This document shows, piece after piece, positions 38,785 to 52,910 of a DNA stretch of 64,000 bases; within the stretch, counting starts at the first letter, position 1; each line of letters starts with the position of its first letter. The notes beneath the pieces were generated by a model, which saw only the letters and a program-made list of their open reading frames with translations, was not told the origin of the DNA and ran no database searches. The stretch is from Sipunculus nudus. Lineage: Eukaryota; Annelida; Sipuncula; Golfingiida; Sipunculidae. Where the stretch lies: NCBI GenBank assembly GCA_026874595.1, contig CM049318.1, forward strand, positions 61,536,250 through 61,600,249, written 5' to 3'. A program made the position numbers and the translations under genes.

Positions 38785-39653
38785 TGTAAGTAACTGACTA
38801 GGACGGCATTTCAAAACTTTACAAAGTAGAGTACTAAGGAGTGGTTTCAGTGGTGAAACCTCACAAATTATTCTCATGAGAAAACTGGGAATAAATAGCC
38901 GACTAATCTATTATTATAAAGGCATGTAAAACTATCCAGTCTCTGCTTCATGTGTTTTTGTCGACACCATGTGAATGGTTTAGGTTTGTGCATACAGTTT
39001 ACTTTTGTTACATTTGATATGTTTTGTCATTATGATTGTGGCACCATAATGTACTAGCTTGTCAAAAAATTCTTTATTTTTTTTTCTGAAGCAAGGTTTC
39101 ATCGTGACAAAGTTAGAACCCCGATTATAGGAAGATGAGTTGATGTTAAACAATATGATCCATGTTACTGGACCTTGAAAAATATGTCACGGTGCTGCTA
39201 CTGTAGTGGCTAACTCACTTGCTCAGACTTGTCTTGTACCTGAAAATGGTAAATTACAAATGCTGCTTCCAGCATGAGCTTAGTAATTATTAAAGATATG
39301 TATGTCATTGTCTGGATGCTCTGGAGCATGTGTTGTACTGGCTGTCTATTAGAGAAGTATACATCACCACCTTCAAGGCTACAAAAAATGTAATTTGCCT
39401 TACAGACACCTTATTGTATTATCTTGCACAAAATTAAAACTAGGTCAGAGTGAACTCTTTTTGTGAATTCCTGACTAAACGTATTATTTACCCTGTCAGA
39501 ACCAATGGGAACATTCCACCGGTGTCCAAACAGGCCACGTCAGCTTCCTCCAGTTCAGCATTTAATTATTAAAAAGCGACTGTTTGGTGAATTGCCACAC
39601 ACTTCATTAGTTAGTTTTACTCAACTGATTTAACATTTCAACATGTCAACCTG

Positions 39654-41507
39654 TTTTTAGCTCAGCTGACTATAAGTCATCTGAGCTATAGTCGTGGTCC
39701 ATTGTCCGTCGTCCGTCCGTCTGTCCGTCTGTCAGTCCGTCCGTCCGTAGATGTGGCACGTTTTGAAACCGTAAGATCTAGGAATCCAAAATTTGGCATA
39801 ATGTTAGATGTCCCCAAGATCTCCTACCAAGCCGAAAACTGGGTCTTTGCACCTTCTTTCCTTTGAGAAATTAAGGAAAAACCTCAATTTTTTATTGAAA
39901 ACCTATTTTCACACTTCAGGACTGCCTAATATCAAAACCACTCATCTGTTTTTCCTCATATTTTCCATAAATAATCCTCTATATAGTTCCTATGTACATG
40001 CCAGAAATTAGGTCTGTATTATATAATTTAAAAAAGTTATGGGCCAAAACATAATGCATTTTGTAAATAACAAGGAAAGAAATTTGATCACTTAACACAA
40101 AACTTGTTAAAGCTAAGCACTTTTTTCCAGTAATATAACTTTTATTAATCAAAATTAAATTGTATACCCAAAATTAGATGAAAATCTTTTAAATTTTTTA
40201 AAATATTAATAAAAATAAAAAATTGGTACCTTAAATTTTGCTCAACTTTGACCATGGCACGTTTTTTTCCTGTAACTGCTGTTGATTTAATTTTCAAAGC
40301 ATGTTTTTCTTAGCATTTCAACTGTTAACATTAAAAGTTTGAAACCAGTTGATCAAAAACTGTAGATTTTATTCAAGTTTTCAAGCACCATGTCACATAT
40401 TGTTTACATCAAGCTAGTGTTATGCAGTTTGCTAGAGCTCAGCTCCCCAGGTTCAGCTCTAAGTTCCTTAAATTAGGCATACAGTAAGATGTCTCCAGAA
40501 TCCCCTACCATGCCAAGAATTTGGTCACTAGGACTTAATTCCTTCGAGATATTAATGAAAAACTTCATTTTTTCATTAAAAACCCATTGTTACACTTCAG
40601 GACTTCCTAATATAAAAACCACTGATCTGACTTTGATCATATATAATATACATATTTTTCTATACATTTGCTGTGCACATGCCAGAAATGATGTCAGTAT
40701 TGCCTAATTATTTTAAGTTATAGGCCCAAACATAATGGACTTTGTAAAAAATCAGAAAAAATATTTACTCACGTTACATGAAAATTATTGAAGCTAGAGA
40801 TTTTTTTTCAAGTATATAACTTTGTTTAATTAAGATTCAATTGTATATCCAAAATTATATCTGTATTTTGTAAATTTTATAAGTTATTAGCATAAACATA
40901 AAATCAGTACCTTAAATTTTACCCAGCTTTGACCAAGGCATGTTTTTTTCCTGTGAGTGCTGTTGATTTAATTTTCTCAGCATGTAAACATAAGTATTTA
41001 ATTTGTTTAAATCTGAAATTTGAAACTTAAAGGTTGAAAATTAGGCTAGTTATTGAATTTTATCTTGAGGCTCTATTGTAGTCACTTGCTTTGTTCCTGA
41101 TGCAGGTAGGCCACTTCAGGTCACTGGAAGTCCACTATGCCAGGGTTCCTGATTTGTTACAGTCACTGGGGGAGATCCCCTGCTGTGACAGGTGTACAAT
41201 TGTTCTCATATCACACCCCTCCCCCCCCCCCCCCCCCCCCCCGATGAATATATAAATATACATTTGTATGCATGATGTGGTGTATATGACAAGATTGAGA
41301 TTTATGATGATGCAATTTAGAATTATGAATCAAAGTTTATATTTCAAAATATGTGTTATATTGGAAATGTATACAAATTAAACTTATAAAAAATGAGGAT
41401 CTAATACAAACATGTGTTTATTATTTTCGAGCCTCAGCAGAATTGAAGATCAGGCTTTGATTGCCCTGAATGTATATGCAAAAGTGTTGTTGATCCCACC
41501 TTCCCGA

Positions 41508-41538
<31 letters not shown>

Positions 41539-44233
41539 CTGTCATTAATCCTTTGCACCTCACCGTCACCTGTGCACTGGGACATTAGTTATTATTGCAA
41601 ATGTGTACAATTTTTTTAATTTGAAAGATAATTGGATTAGAAAAAATTAAGATCTAACATTGAAACATATTCTTGCCTCAGGAGAATGGAACATAAAGTG
41701 AATAGCTCTGTCTGTCCATCATCTCTTAATTATCATTAAATATATATATTAATTATGAAATTTTTTCTTTAAGCACTGTTGAAATAACTTTTATTTGCTG
41801 TATATGTATGGATTTTAGCTATTAAAATCTGAAATTTGAAAGCAACTTGTGTATTCAGATGTGTAATATTGCAGATGAAAAACTTTAAAATATTAAAATA
41901 TATTATCAGCTTTGTTTGTCTAACAGTCTGTCTGTCCTTTTTAAATATTATGTAATTGTGAGTCAACTATTTAATCCTGTAAGTATTGTTGAATTAAGTG
42001 GAAATCCTATATGTATATACACTATATTAATACAGAGATGTTGTAACTCCCATCATTCCAGCCCCCCCCCCCCCCCCCCCCCAACCCCCAACCCCCCACC
42101 CCACCACCACCACCACCAAGTTTTTGCATCTGGGGACATCAGTTATATTTCAACTGTATACATTTATAAAATAAAAAATACTTATATTTGATAATATATA
42201 TTATGTAAAATAGATCCAATTGAGCAAATGTGTAAACTACTGAACTGTCAACAATTTATCAAAAAGCCAGTCAATAATCATGGTAATAATATACATATTA
42301 TTTTTACAAAATGCTCACATGCTTCAATTTTGACATTAGAGAATGCATGGTTTGGTCACAAAATATTATTTGCAACAATTTCTTACTCATCAATACAAAC
42401 CAATCATGTCAACCAGCCATGGCATATATTACCTTTCCTTCTTAGACTTGATCTCCATTTGATATTATTTTAGATTTTAACCTTCAAGGTCAACTTCAGC
42501 TGAGCACAGTGACCCATATTAATAGCATCATGTCTTGAATGTTTACATCAAGTCATTGGTTAACAGTGTTCTAGGCTGTTACATTACACCTTCACTCCTT
42601 GCCAGCTGCTTCTGTGAGTGCCTGGGTCAGGCTGGGTCAGGCAGTTATTACCAGAGAGCCTGTCTCCTCTCTCTCTTTCCCTTTCTCTCTTTCTCTGGCA
42701 GTCTAGCTCTCTTTCTCTCTCTCTCTCTTTCTCTCTCTCACCCCTATGCCTCCCTTCCTCCCTCCTTCCCCCATTCTGTTGACAGGTACCTTAAACCTGA
42801 TTTATTAGATATATATATATGTTGATGCAATTAATGTTGATGCAATTAAGAAATGTGAATCAACTGAAATATTCACATATATATGTTATACTCTAAATGT
42901 ATAGTTACATTTTCAAACCTGGAAAAAAATGATGTTATAAAAAAGGAATTTATGTAAAAATTGTTAAAAATTTCCTGGCTCAGAAGAATGGGAATTAAAA
43001 TGATTTGCTTTGTTTCTCTAGCTTTCTGCCTATTTTAAATATTTAATAATTATGAATAAACTTTTTTTTTCCTGTAAGCACTGATCAATTAAATTTCATA
43101 TCCTGTACATATATGCAAGGGTATTGTAACTCCCACCATCCCCTCCCCCCCCCCTTTCTTCTTGGCACTGTGAACAATGGTTCTATTGCTATAGCATAAA
43201 ATTTGATAATTTGAAGAAAATATATACAGAGAGACAGAGGCGTTTTAACCCTCATCATAACCCCCCCCCCCCTCCATCAAGTCCTTCCACCTGTGGAGTG
43301 GGGACTTTGTTGCAACTGTATACATATCATAAAATAGAAAAAAAATTTATTAAAAAATTGGATCTCATAAGACAAATGTGTAAAATGTTGAACTGCCAAA
43401 CAGCCTGTCAAAAAGGTATCCAATGGAAACGCATGGTCAGATCTTAAAATATTATTTGCAACAATTTCTTCAATCATATCAACCAACCATGGCCTAGATT
43501 ACCTCTTTCTCTCAGACTTTATCTACATTTCATAATATTTTAGATTTTAACCTTCCTGGTGTTTAAGTACTGTTGAATGCTCCGTCCCTCTCGCTCTGTC
43601 TCCTTTTCTCTCTACATCCAACCCTCCTTGCTGCCCACAGTTTCCTTCTCTGAACCCCATCCCAATGTCAGCCTCAGTAAACGAGAACAAGATGAATCAG
43701 ATATTCATATTTTTATATATTGTATAACTATTTGCTAGAAATTATGTTAATATTGTGTAATATGTAGACGTGGTGGGCATCAATATAATGTAACTTGTCA
43801 AGACCTAAGAGATATCATGTCATACAGTCACAATTCATAAATCCCCTCTTCAGCATAGTTAATCTTAACATTATATCGGTCAAATTGAAATCTTGCCGAC
43901 TTCCATACACTATAGATCCTTCAACAAATAGCCTTATCATCATTCTACCACTGCTTAGTGTACTGTCATTGCATTCATATTTGCTCAAATATATCGCTAT
44001 TATCAACAGCTCCCAAATAAATAAAAATAAACCACTATATTTACTCCATATTAATCCATCAGTCAGGTAATTTCGTACATCATTTACTCACATATTACTT
44101 TATATTCCTTTATAATAGCCTAACATGTCCATGATATTTATAAGGTTTGTCGACTAAATATAGTACCACAATGGTGATACATTTATAGTGCAATCACGAT
44201 CAGCTGAGCGCCGTGACCCATAGTTCCCTTGTT
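39654..44233 (+). mobile_element. Pearl/HINE-like rolling-circle element, copy B
   Basis: The head TTTTTAGCTCAGCTGACTAT pairs with AAGTCATCTGAGCT, then a TCCG/TCTG microsatellite, as in copy A. The tail is ATCAGCTGAGCGCCGTGACC and then CCCTTGTTT. Inside are two 681-bp core units (compare 39808 with 40489, and 40263 with 40944) and later units of about 1.2 kb (compare 42161 with 43320). A second tail-like sequence at 42497-42513 (cagctgagcacagtgaccc) hints at nesting. Several poly-C tracts occur. Open frames inside reflect the repeats and carry no known domain. Confidence 0.6.
41219..41242. repeat. Poly-C tract in element B (one of several)
   Basis: A run of C broken by a single T. Others in the same element lie at about 41509-41536, 42062-42082, 43141-43155 and 43260-43272; similar runs occur at 29047-29070 in copy A and, as poly-G, near 54551-54562 in copy C. 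Confidence 0.95.
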
Positions 44234-47200
44234 TATTTTGGAAAATAAATTTTAATCAAATTACAGCATATAGTGTCGCTCACAGACAGTTTGAAGCTGC
44301 ATTCACAGGCCGTTATCCTGTTTTTTTTAAAGTTTAATGAGATAGGTTCTATTGTGAAATACCTCGGCGACAGGTTCCATTGTGGAATACCTCGGCCATT
44401 CTTCCTGACCCACTGCCATCCCTGAAGAAAGAGGGCTGCCCGATGGGTCAACCAATCAGACCTTGTTCCAGATCCCCATAAACCAGGACTTCACTTTGGT
44501 CTCTGGTGTGCCTGAGGTTGATGTTAACCTCTGTCCATGCTTTGGGGAAACTTGTATAAAGTACACTGGGTGACAAGCCCCCCCCCCCCCCTTTTTTTAT
44601 GGTGCTTCGGCAGGTCAGTTAGTAGTGTCCCAGCTTAATAAGGAGATGGATTAAATTAGGGGCATGTGAAGCTTAGTAGCCTATATTGCTTACGTACTCG
44701 CTCAAGGACTGACCATATAATATTTTACTTCAGCTCAATAATATAAAGCTGTTCTGAATTCGGACAGACTTTGCGGACATAATGATGGTATAAAACTTGA
44801 ACTGCTGTATTATTGTGTACTTGGGAGAAATCCTACACCACGTCTAAGAGTTTTCATTGTATTGGCATGTAACTGTGAAAAGATGTCTCAATAAGCATTT
44901 ATATTGGACTGGTAAACCTACTTTGGTCGTGGCACTAGTCAGAAGGGGAATGCACTGCCACGGCCATCCGTCCTGTTGCTTCGATCTTGTGGTAAACAGA
45001 AGCAATCTTAAATTATGGTACAAGTGATGAACTAACACAAAAGAATACATGTTAAATTACAAAACAAAGTATAACCCATCTCTATGGTAACAATTAAGTC
45101 ATTTCCTGTGTTGCATACAAGTTAGCGTTCGTCCAGGAACCCGTGAGAGATATGCTTTTATTCACCTTGTAGTCAGACCGAAATGCACGGGAATTCACCA
45201 ATATGCTGCTTTGGTTTGTTTTAAATGACAGCGTACCTGTGGGCCATGAGTCATAAAAATTGAAATATTTGCTTCCTCATCTAGCCTGACAGTGCAGTTG
45301 TCGTCGTTACTGGGTGTTGCACTCTGACATCTCAGTAATCTCAATAATACGTCATATAACGTCCCACTTTGTTCCCGCTAAAGCGTCGATCGAGACTCTT
45401 ATGTGAGCGAGGAAAACTGGCGCTAATTAAAATGTAGTACGTTCATCCGTGAAGCATTCACAACGGTAGATATGTCATTACCACCAAATTAGCAGGTTCA
45501 GCAAGTGTTGGTTGACCTATGTTTGACCTATGCTAAGGGTTTCGCTTAAATACAATATTAAAATGTGTACTTTCGGTACATTTATTATATGCATCTGACT
45601 GAGACGTATTTTTAACCGAATTAAGAAAATCGTTTTCCTATGAAAGCCGAGATTTATTTTTATACTTGAATACTTAAAATTACTTTTCATCAGTTTTCCT
45701 TTATCATTATGACACCAAGAAAACAAATATAAGCAAGCACCGTGAAATGTACGTAACGTCCACGTCAGTTAAGAATGGTCTTTTTAACAAAAAACACGTG
45801 CTTTTGTTGTCACTCCGAATTTCCATCAAGACTGATCTGGTCTTAAACCGTAATGCACTGGCGGAATTTATGCGTCGTCTTCAAATAACGCATCCAATAA
45901 AAATTGTTTATAATATCTATAAAGTCATGAGAAATTGCTAAAATTATCGTCCTCTTGCTGCGTATGAACAGTGCATTATATACGGTCATTCCGTGTAAAA
46001 CAACCGTGATTCTAACGGGAACGTCTGCAACATGCTTACAGTCTCAGCTGCATACTAATATTACAAATCTCTGCCTCTCAAAAGCAGAGGCTTAAAATAT
46101 TACTCGTCAGACAATGGCAACCCTGAGAGAAACGGCCACGGATGAAGCATTTTGGGGTAACGTGACAACTATATGTGGTTAAGGAAAAAAAAAATGTTGG
46201 TGAACCTTTGCTACCCAGACAAAGAAGACAGCCACCCAGATATGATGAAGGCATAGCACCACCAGGTTGTCACTAAAATCAGCGCCATATCGGCCCTCTA
46301 ACGTTAAGATCAGATCACTGGCTGTCAGAGTGCCTTTACATCTAGGTCTAAGGAACGCATTATAAGGCCCCATGAGGATGCAAATATTTTCGTAATTTTC
46401 TACAACGCCTCATAACCTTCAGGTGCACTGTCAATTGAAATAAAAAGACTAATCGTTAGCATTATTAGTGTACTTTCTAATAACACCAAACATGAGCGAG
46501 AAAGTTCCTTTTTATTTCGATCAGCATATTGGTAAACCCTCAGCATGTTTGTTGAATTTCTGACCGCATGAAAACAAGCATGGCTCGCACGGGTTAATGA
46601 ACGCAGCCGACTTGTACACGAAACAGGAAATGAATCAATACCATAGCGACGGAGGTGTTAATTCATGATTCGTAGTATGTAAAGATTATGGGCTTTTTAC
46701 CACAATATGACAACAACATGATGGAAAACCACTGCAATGCATTTCTCGATATTGCTTGTATCACGACTCAAATAGGCTTACCAGCCTAATTATTATTGCC
46801 TACTAAGTCGGGATGTCATGGCTACACCAGAATGTACAGTTTATCATCTGACCACAGTGATCACGGGTAGATTGGAACAAAAGGATTCCCAGATATATTG
46901 TCAGCTAGCTGGAAAAATTCCTACTCAATACATTTATACTGGAGCGAATTCATGAAAGAAATATACAAAGTAATTGCGTTTTATGTGGATAATTTTGACA
47001 ATGTCAGTTGGCTACCCTGAAAAGTGACTTCACCCGTGATGGATCAATTAATGATGTACATATAGGCGATTGTGTATCTTCAGTCACTGTCCGCATGTGC
47101 TATCATATCTCTCTAAAGTTGAAAAGGTAGAAGAACTGATCCTTTTGTCACCAGCCAAAAAATAAAGTACTGAGCGTTCATTCAGTTGTTGTCAACGACT

Positions 47201-47684
47201 TAAAATTTTAACTGTATTTAGTTATGACACAGGAGAGGTTGAATAACGTGACGCTGTTTCATGTCTATTAGTATCAGGTGGACAGTCTTGATGTAACTGA
47301 TGTTGCAAATCACTTTGTTGAAGGGTCACAGCATAGACTTTTCTCTGTCTGGATAAGTTAGCAAGATTGACCTTTCAAGAAGTTCATTGTTACCTCAGCA
47401 TTTAGCATACAGTGGCCATACACGCATTCTAAACTTTCCCACACATTTAATAAATCTATTAGCTATAGATAAGCACGGCACAACAAGCGCTATGTGCAAA
47501 AGAAGGTACTTTATATTCTTAAATTTTTATGAATCTTTGCCAGAATATGTTGTAATATGCTGCTAATTTGCACGTTTTTTTAGTAATATCCGGAGGAGCA
47601 TGCACCGGACCCCCTAGATATGCTTCGCTCCTTCGGCGCTCGCTGTGAGATCACAATGGCCTGTCAAATCTGAAATATCTTTCT

Positions 47685-47735
<51 letters not shown>

Positions 47736-48420
47736 TGTGTATAATTCGCCCTCTTCCTAATTAAAGCATTCCTAAAACGACCAGAACTGAAGAGATTGCA
47801 ACCAAAATGTCTTCAATGCTACACAAAACATTTACAACATACAGAGTGCGATGAAATTTGTGAAACGCCACACAAAACCACTGCAACATATATACAGAGC
47901 GCAATAAAACGTGTTAAAACCGAACACCAAACATTTACAGCATACATAGAGCAATAAAACAAGCTAACACTTCACGAAGCAATAACAACACAGTGCAGAA
48001 ACTGTTTTTAGTACATAATCTGTCACGAATGGATTTTCGCCACTGAATAATTTAGCAAGAAATAACAGATCGTCTGTGCAATGAAAGCAGGGGCTGATTT
48101 GTACTCTGAATTAGTCATTAATTTCGTTCCACAACTCCCCGCTAGTATAGGTTTTTTGAAGGATTTCAAGGACATACGTGGAATAAACCCTGAAGATGCA
48201 TATGTACAATATTAACAGCTCGAGGCCTAGGGGTCGAGAATCACGTGCTATTCAGTTCTAAAAGTTGGGTCAAAAACTGCGGCGAAAGTACAGTCAAGCA
48301 CGCTTAAATCGGTCAACTTAACCAGGGGAAAAAGATTGAAATCATGGGTGCTTCAAATGACGAAACCCCTTATAAGGAAGGAGCCATGTAATTTGTTAGT
48401 GAAACAATGATGGCTGAATC
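44234..48420. other. Mostly unassigned intergenic sequence
   Basis: A poly-C run sits at 44579-44591. The stretch about 44980-45245 is a diverged third copy of the module seen at 56640-57010 and 61186-61510 (shared 'aagtcatttcctgt', 'caagtt..cgttcgtccag'). An AT microsatellite lies at 47689-47732. A short reading near 46113 (MATLRETATDEAFWG then a GTAACG donor-like site) could be an exon, but nothing supports it. No other gene or repeat family is recognised. Confidence 0.45.
47689..47732. repeat. Microsatellite (AT)n
   Basis: Uninterrupted AT dinucleotides, about 22 copies. Confidence 0.97.
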
Positions 48421-48429
48421 TTGCTGAAA

Positions 48430-51400
48430 CAATGTCAACCACGGCTTGTTCCCGCCAGCTGTCATCCCTCATGTCTCCATCATGCCTTGTTCGCGCCATG
48501 TCAGACTCCTAGCTGTCATCCCTCATGTCCCCACCATGGCTTGTTCAAATTATGTCAAACTTCTGTCACCCCGATGTTTCCACCTTGTCTTGTTCACGCA
48601 ATGTCAGACACCTGTCATCCCTCATGTCTCCACCACGTCTTGTGCAAGCCATGTCAGACACCTGTCATCCCTCATGTCTCCACCACGTCTTGTGCAAGCC
48701 ATGTCAGGCTTCCAGCTGTCATTCCTTCATTCTCCACCATGTCTTGATTACGCTAGTCAAACTCCTTTCATCCCTCTTGTCTTCAACAAGGCATGTTCGC
48801 GACATGTCAGACCCCTGCCATCCCTCATGTCTCCAACATGGCTTGTTCATGTTATGTTTAACCCTGTCCTCCCTCTTGTCTCCTAAATGGCTCGTTTATG
48901 TTAGGTCAGACCAATGTCACCCCTCAGGTCTCCACCATGTCTTGTTTGCGCCATGTCAGACAACTGTCATCCCTCATGTCTCCACAATGTCTTGTTTGCG
49001 CCAAGTCAGAACACATGTCATATCTCATGTCTCCACCATGTCTTGTTCGCACCATGTCAGACACCTGTCATACCTCATGTCTCCACCATGTCTTGTTCGC
49101 GCTATATCAGACACCTGTCATCCCTCATGTCTCCACCATGTCTTGTTCACGCCATGTCAGACACCTGTCATCCCTATGTCTCCAACAAGGCTTGTTCGCG
49201 CCATGTCAGACACCTGTCACCCCTCGTGTCTCCACCATCTCTTGTTCGCGCAAAGTCAGACCCCTGTCATCCCTCATGTCACCATAATGTCTTGTTCACG
49301 TTATTTTAGAGTCCTGTCATCCCTTATGTCTCAACCATGTGTTGTTCACGCCATGTCAGACCCCTATCATCCATCATGTCTCCTCAATGTCTTGTTTATG
49401 TTATGTCAGACTCCTGTCATCCCTCATGTCTCAACCATGTCTTGTTCGCGCCATGTCAGACACCTTTCATCCCTCATGTCTCCACCATCTCTTGTTCATG
49501 CAATGTCAGACTCCTGTCATACCTCATGTCTCCGCCATGTCTTGTTCATGCCATCTCAGACTCCTGTCATACCTCATGTCTCCACCATGTCTTGTTCATG
49601 CCATGTCAAACACCTGTCATCCCTCATGTCTCCTCCATGTATTGTTCAAGCTTAATCACATTCCTGTCAGCAATCATGTCTCCGCCATGTCTTGTTCGCG
49701 TTATGTCAAATTACTAGCTGTCATACCTCATGTCTCCACCATGTCTTGTTCGCGCCATGTCAGACTTATGTCATGTCTCATGTCTCCACCATGTCTTGTT
49801 CGCGCTATGTCAGACTCCTGTCATCCCACATGTCTCCATAATGTCTTGTTCGCGCTATGTCAGACTTATGTCATGCCTCATGTCTCCACCATGTCTTGTT
49901 CGCGCTATGTCAGACTCCTGTCATCCCACATGTCTCCATCATGTCTTGTTCGCGCTATGTCAGACTTATGTCATGCCTCATGTCTCCACCATGTCTTGTT
50001 TGCGCCCTGTTAGACTCCTGTCATCCCTCATGTCTCCAACATGTCTTGGTCGTGCCATGTCAGACTTATGTCATCCCTCATGTCTCAACTATGTCTTGTT
50101 CGCGCCATGTCAGACACCTTTCATCCCTCATGTCTTCACCATCTGTTGTTCATGCCATGTCAGACTCCTGTCATACCTCATGTCTCCACCATGTCTTGTT
50201 TATGCCATGTCAGACTCCTGTCATACCACATGTCTCCACCATGTATTGTTCAAGCTTAATCACACTCCTGTCAGCCCTCATGTCTCCGCCATGTCTTGTT
50301 CGCGTTATGTCAGATTACTAGCTGTCATCCCTGATGTCTCCACTATATCTTGATCGCGCTATTTCAGACTTTTGTCATACCTCATGTCTCCACCATGTCT
50401 TGTTCGCGCCATGTCAGACACCTTTCATCTCTCATGTCTCCACCATGTCTTGTTCGCGCCATGTCAGACTTATGTCATCCCTCAAGTCTCCACCATGTCT
50501 TGTTCGCGCCATGTCAGACACCTTTCATCCCTCATGTCTCCATCATGTTTTATTCGCGCCATGTCAGACTTATGTCATCCTTCATGTCTCCAACATGTCT
50601 TGTTCGCGCCATGTCAGACTTATGTCATCCCTCATGTCTCGACCATGTCTTGTTCGCCGAATGTCAGACTTATGTCATCCCTCATGTCTCCACCATGTCT
50701 TGTTCGCGCCATGTCAGACTTATGTCATCCCTCATGTCTCCACCATGTCTTGTTCGCGCCATGTCAGACTTATGTCATCCCTCAAGTCACCACCATGTCT
50801 TGTTCGCGCTATGTCAGACCTATGTCATCCCTCATGTCTCCATCATGTCTTATTCGCGCCATGTCAGACTTCTGTCATTCCTCATGTCTCCACCATGTCT
50901 TGTTCGCGCCATGTCAGACTTATGTCATCCCTCATGTCTCGACCATGTCTTGTTCGCGCCATGCCAGACTTATGTCATCCCTCATGTCTCCACCATGTCT
51001 TGTTCGCGCCATGTCAGACTTATTGCATCCCTCATGTCTCCACCATGTCTTGTTTGCGCCATGCCAGACTTATGTCATCCCTCATGTCTCCACTATGTCT
51101 TGTTCGCGCCATGTCAGACTTATGTCATTCCTCATGTCTCCACCATGTCTTGTTCGCGCCAAGTCAGACTTATGTCATCCCTCATGTCTCCACCATGTCT
51201 TGTTTGCGCCATGTCAGACTTATGTCTTACCTCATGTCTCCACCATGTCTTGTTCGCGCCATGTCAGACTTATGTCATCCCTCATGTCTCCACCATGTCT
51301 TGTTCGCGCTATGTCAGACTTATGTCTTACCTCATGTCTCCACCATGTCTTGTTTGCGCCATGTCGGACACCTGTCATCCCTTATATCTGCACCATCTCT

Positions 51401-51560
51401 TGTTCGCGCCATGTTACATACCTGTCATCCCTCATGTCTCCATCATGTCTGGTTCGCGCCATGTCAGACTCCTGTCATCCCTCATGTGTCCACCATGTCT
51501 CGTTCGCGTTATGTCAGACTCCTGTCATTTTTTCATGTCTCCACCATGTCTTGTTCATTG
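48430..51560. repeat. Minisatellite of ~62 units of 50 bp, open in three frames
   Basis: The unit can be read as four ATGTC-led segments of 11, 16, 11 and 12 bp: ATGTCTCCACC, ATGTCTTGTTCGCGCC, ATGTCAGACTT and ATGTCATCCCTC. Early copies (to about 49730) are diverged, with some 53-bp units and 'acacctgtcatcc' or 'actcctgtcatcc'. Later copies (about 49740-51350) are more uniform with 'acttatgtcatcc'. Because 50 is not a multiple of 3, each frame passes through all three registers and meets no stop, so all three forward frames stay open for about 400 codons in the uniform part with the same 50-residue cycle (MSPPCLVRAMSDLCHPSCLH and so on). I read it as satellite DNA, not a gene. Confidence 0.93.
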
Positions 51561-52452
51561 GTGGATGTAGAGTCATGTGCCGAGAATTCCACCAGTAACA
51601 AGGCAGGATGAGTCGTGTTGGATTCCCATTCTTACATTGATTGATGTTGACAATTATCAGGCCGGTACGCCCAGGGTGTGTCCATCATCAGTCGTTTAGC
51701 CGCGACACGCCGAAGCCAGCGTGGATCCAGCCAGGCAATGATAGAGACCCCGCTGATTAGCTCAGTTTGGCAGGTGCATCGGCGCTTCAAGGTAAGACTA
51801 CAGGTGCGTGTTAACCGGCCAGCGTAATACAGAGAGAGAGATGGATGTGCGCTTGTGAGTAAAGATTCGCTTAATATTTTGGATAGTACAATTAAAGCAC
51901 AGGAGTTAAGACATCCTCAAACTGGTAAAAACAAAAGTGTATGGGGAGTGCTAGTATACACTTTGTACACAAGGCAGAAGTATTACGAAGAAAACGGCAC
52001 GAGACTCAGACTCAAATTCAAAATTTTTTTTATTAAACTTATATTAGGCCTGTTGCTTTTCCCAGGGCGTCCCCCCCCCCCCCCCCGCGTCCACTAAAAA
52101 TTCTGCCCTTTTGGAGAAGGTCCCATTACGTGGCCTCTTAGCTTGTATTGATCTAGCTTCTCAGGTGATGTGACCACGCCCTGCCTTTTGTACCGGCTTA
52201 TAGCCATCATGTGTCTAGGGTTGCGTGCAAGATATGTTCTTTGTTTTCAGCCGACTACATCGATGTGATATGGCGCTTTGATGATTTTAGTGCGCTGGGG
52301 TTGTCTTTCTACGAATCTGTTTATGATGCTACTGGTGTGTAAGGACCATGAGCTCGAACATCATGCGTTTATTTATCCAGAGTATGTTTTGAACATACAT
52401 TGATTGACTTAAATACGATCTGAAGAATTCTTGCTATGTTTTAAAATTAATG

Positions 52453-52453
<1 letters not shown>

Positions 52454-52495
<42 letters not shown>
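52454..52495. repeat. Microsatellite (TA)n
   Basis: Uninterrupted TA dinucleotides, about 20 copies. Confidence 0.97.
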
Positions 52496-52497
<2 letters not shown>

Positions 52498-52850
52498 CTT
52501 TTATTCTGTTTTTTTATTCAAAGCTGTAAGCATGCACCGGTAGGTTATGATCGGTTAATGGGTCCAGCTGACCCATCTTAAGATGGTATATATAAGAGCA
52601 ATGTCTGGTATAGAATTTGAAGTCCTTCTAGTAGATATTTAAATTCTTATCTCTACTTGCAGAAATGTTGATCTTCTGTGGTCAAACTTGCAAATTGACT
52701 GATAAGAATAAAACATAATTCTCTCATGATAGGCCTATATAGTTATTTCTCATCTCCACTGATGCGATTTGCAATTTAGCTGACACAGATTGTATTGGTA
52801 GATGGTTATTTTTACCTCTACTGGTTGTATACTGCGTCTCCATAGGTAGG

Positions 52851-52894
<44 letters not shown>

Positions 52895-52910
52895 ATGTGT
52901 GTGCGCGCGC
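52851..52910. repeat. Compound microsatellite (AT)n(GT)n(GC)n
   Basis: Three alternating purine-pyrimidine dinucleotide blocks in a row, ending gcgcgcgc. Such a run can adopt left-handed Z-DNA. Confidence 0.95.

Noticed and set aside
46113-46373. Possible exons on either strand (MATLRETATDEAFWG on +, a 64-codon frame on -)
   Set aside because: No conserved motif, no supporting neighbour exon and only weak splice-like sites.
48430-51560. Overlapping reading frames of up to 425 codons taken as a Cys-rich repeat protein gene, or the array taken as a CRISPR
   Set aside because: All three frames are open only because the 50-bp unit lacks stops in any register; there is no signal peptide, splice pattern or known domain. 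There are no unique spacers and the setting is a eukaryotic genome, so it is no CRISPR.
51755-51800. tRNA-like word (gattagctcagtttgg)
   Set aside because: It resembles an A box, but no B box or cloverleaf pairing follows at the right distance.
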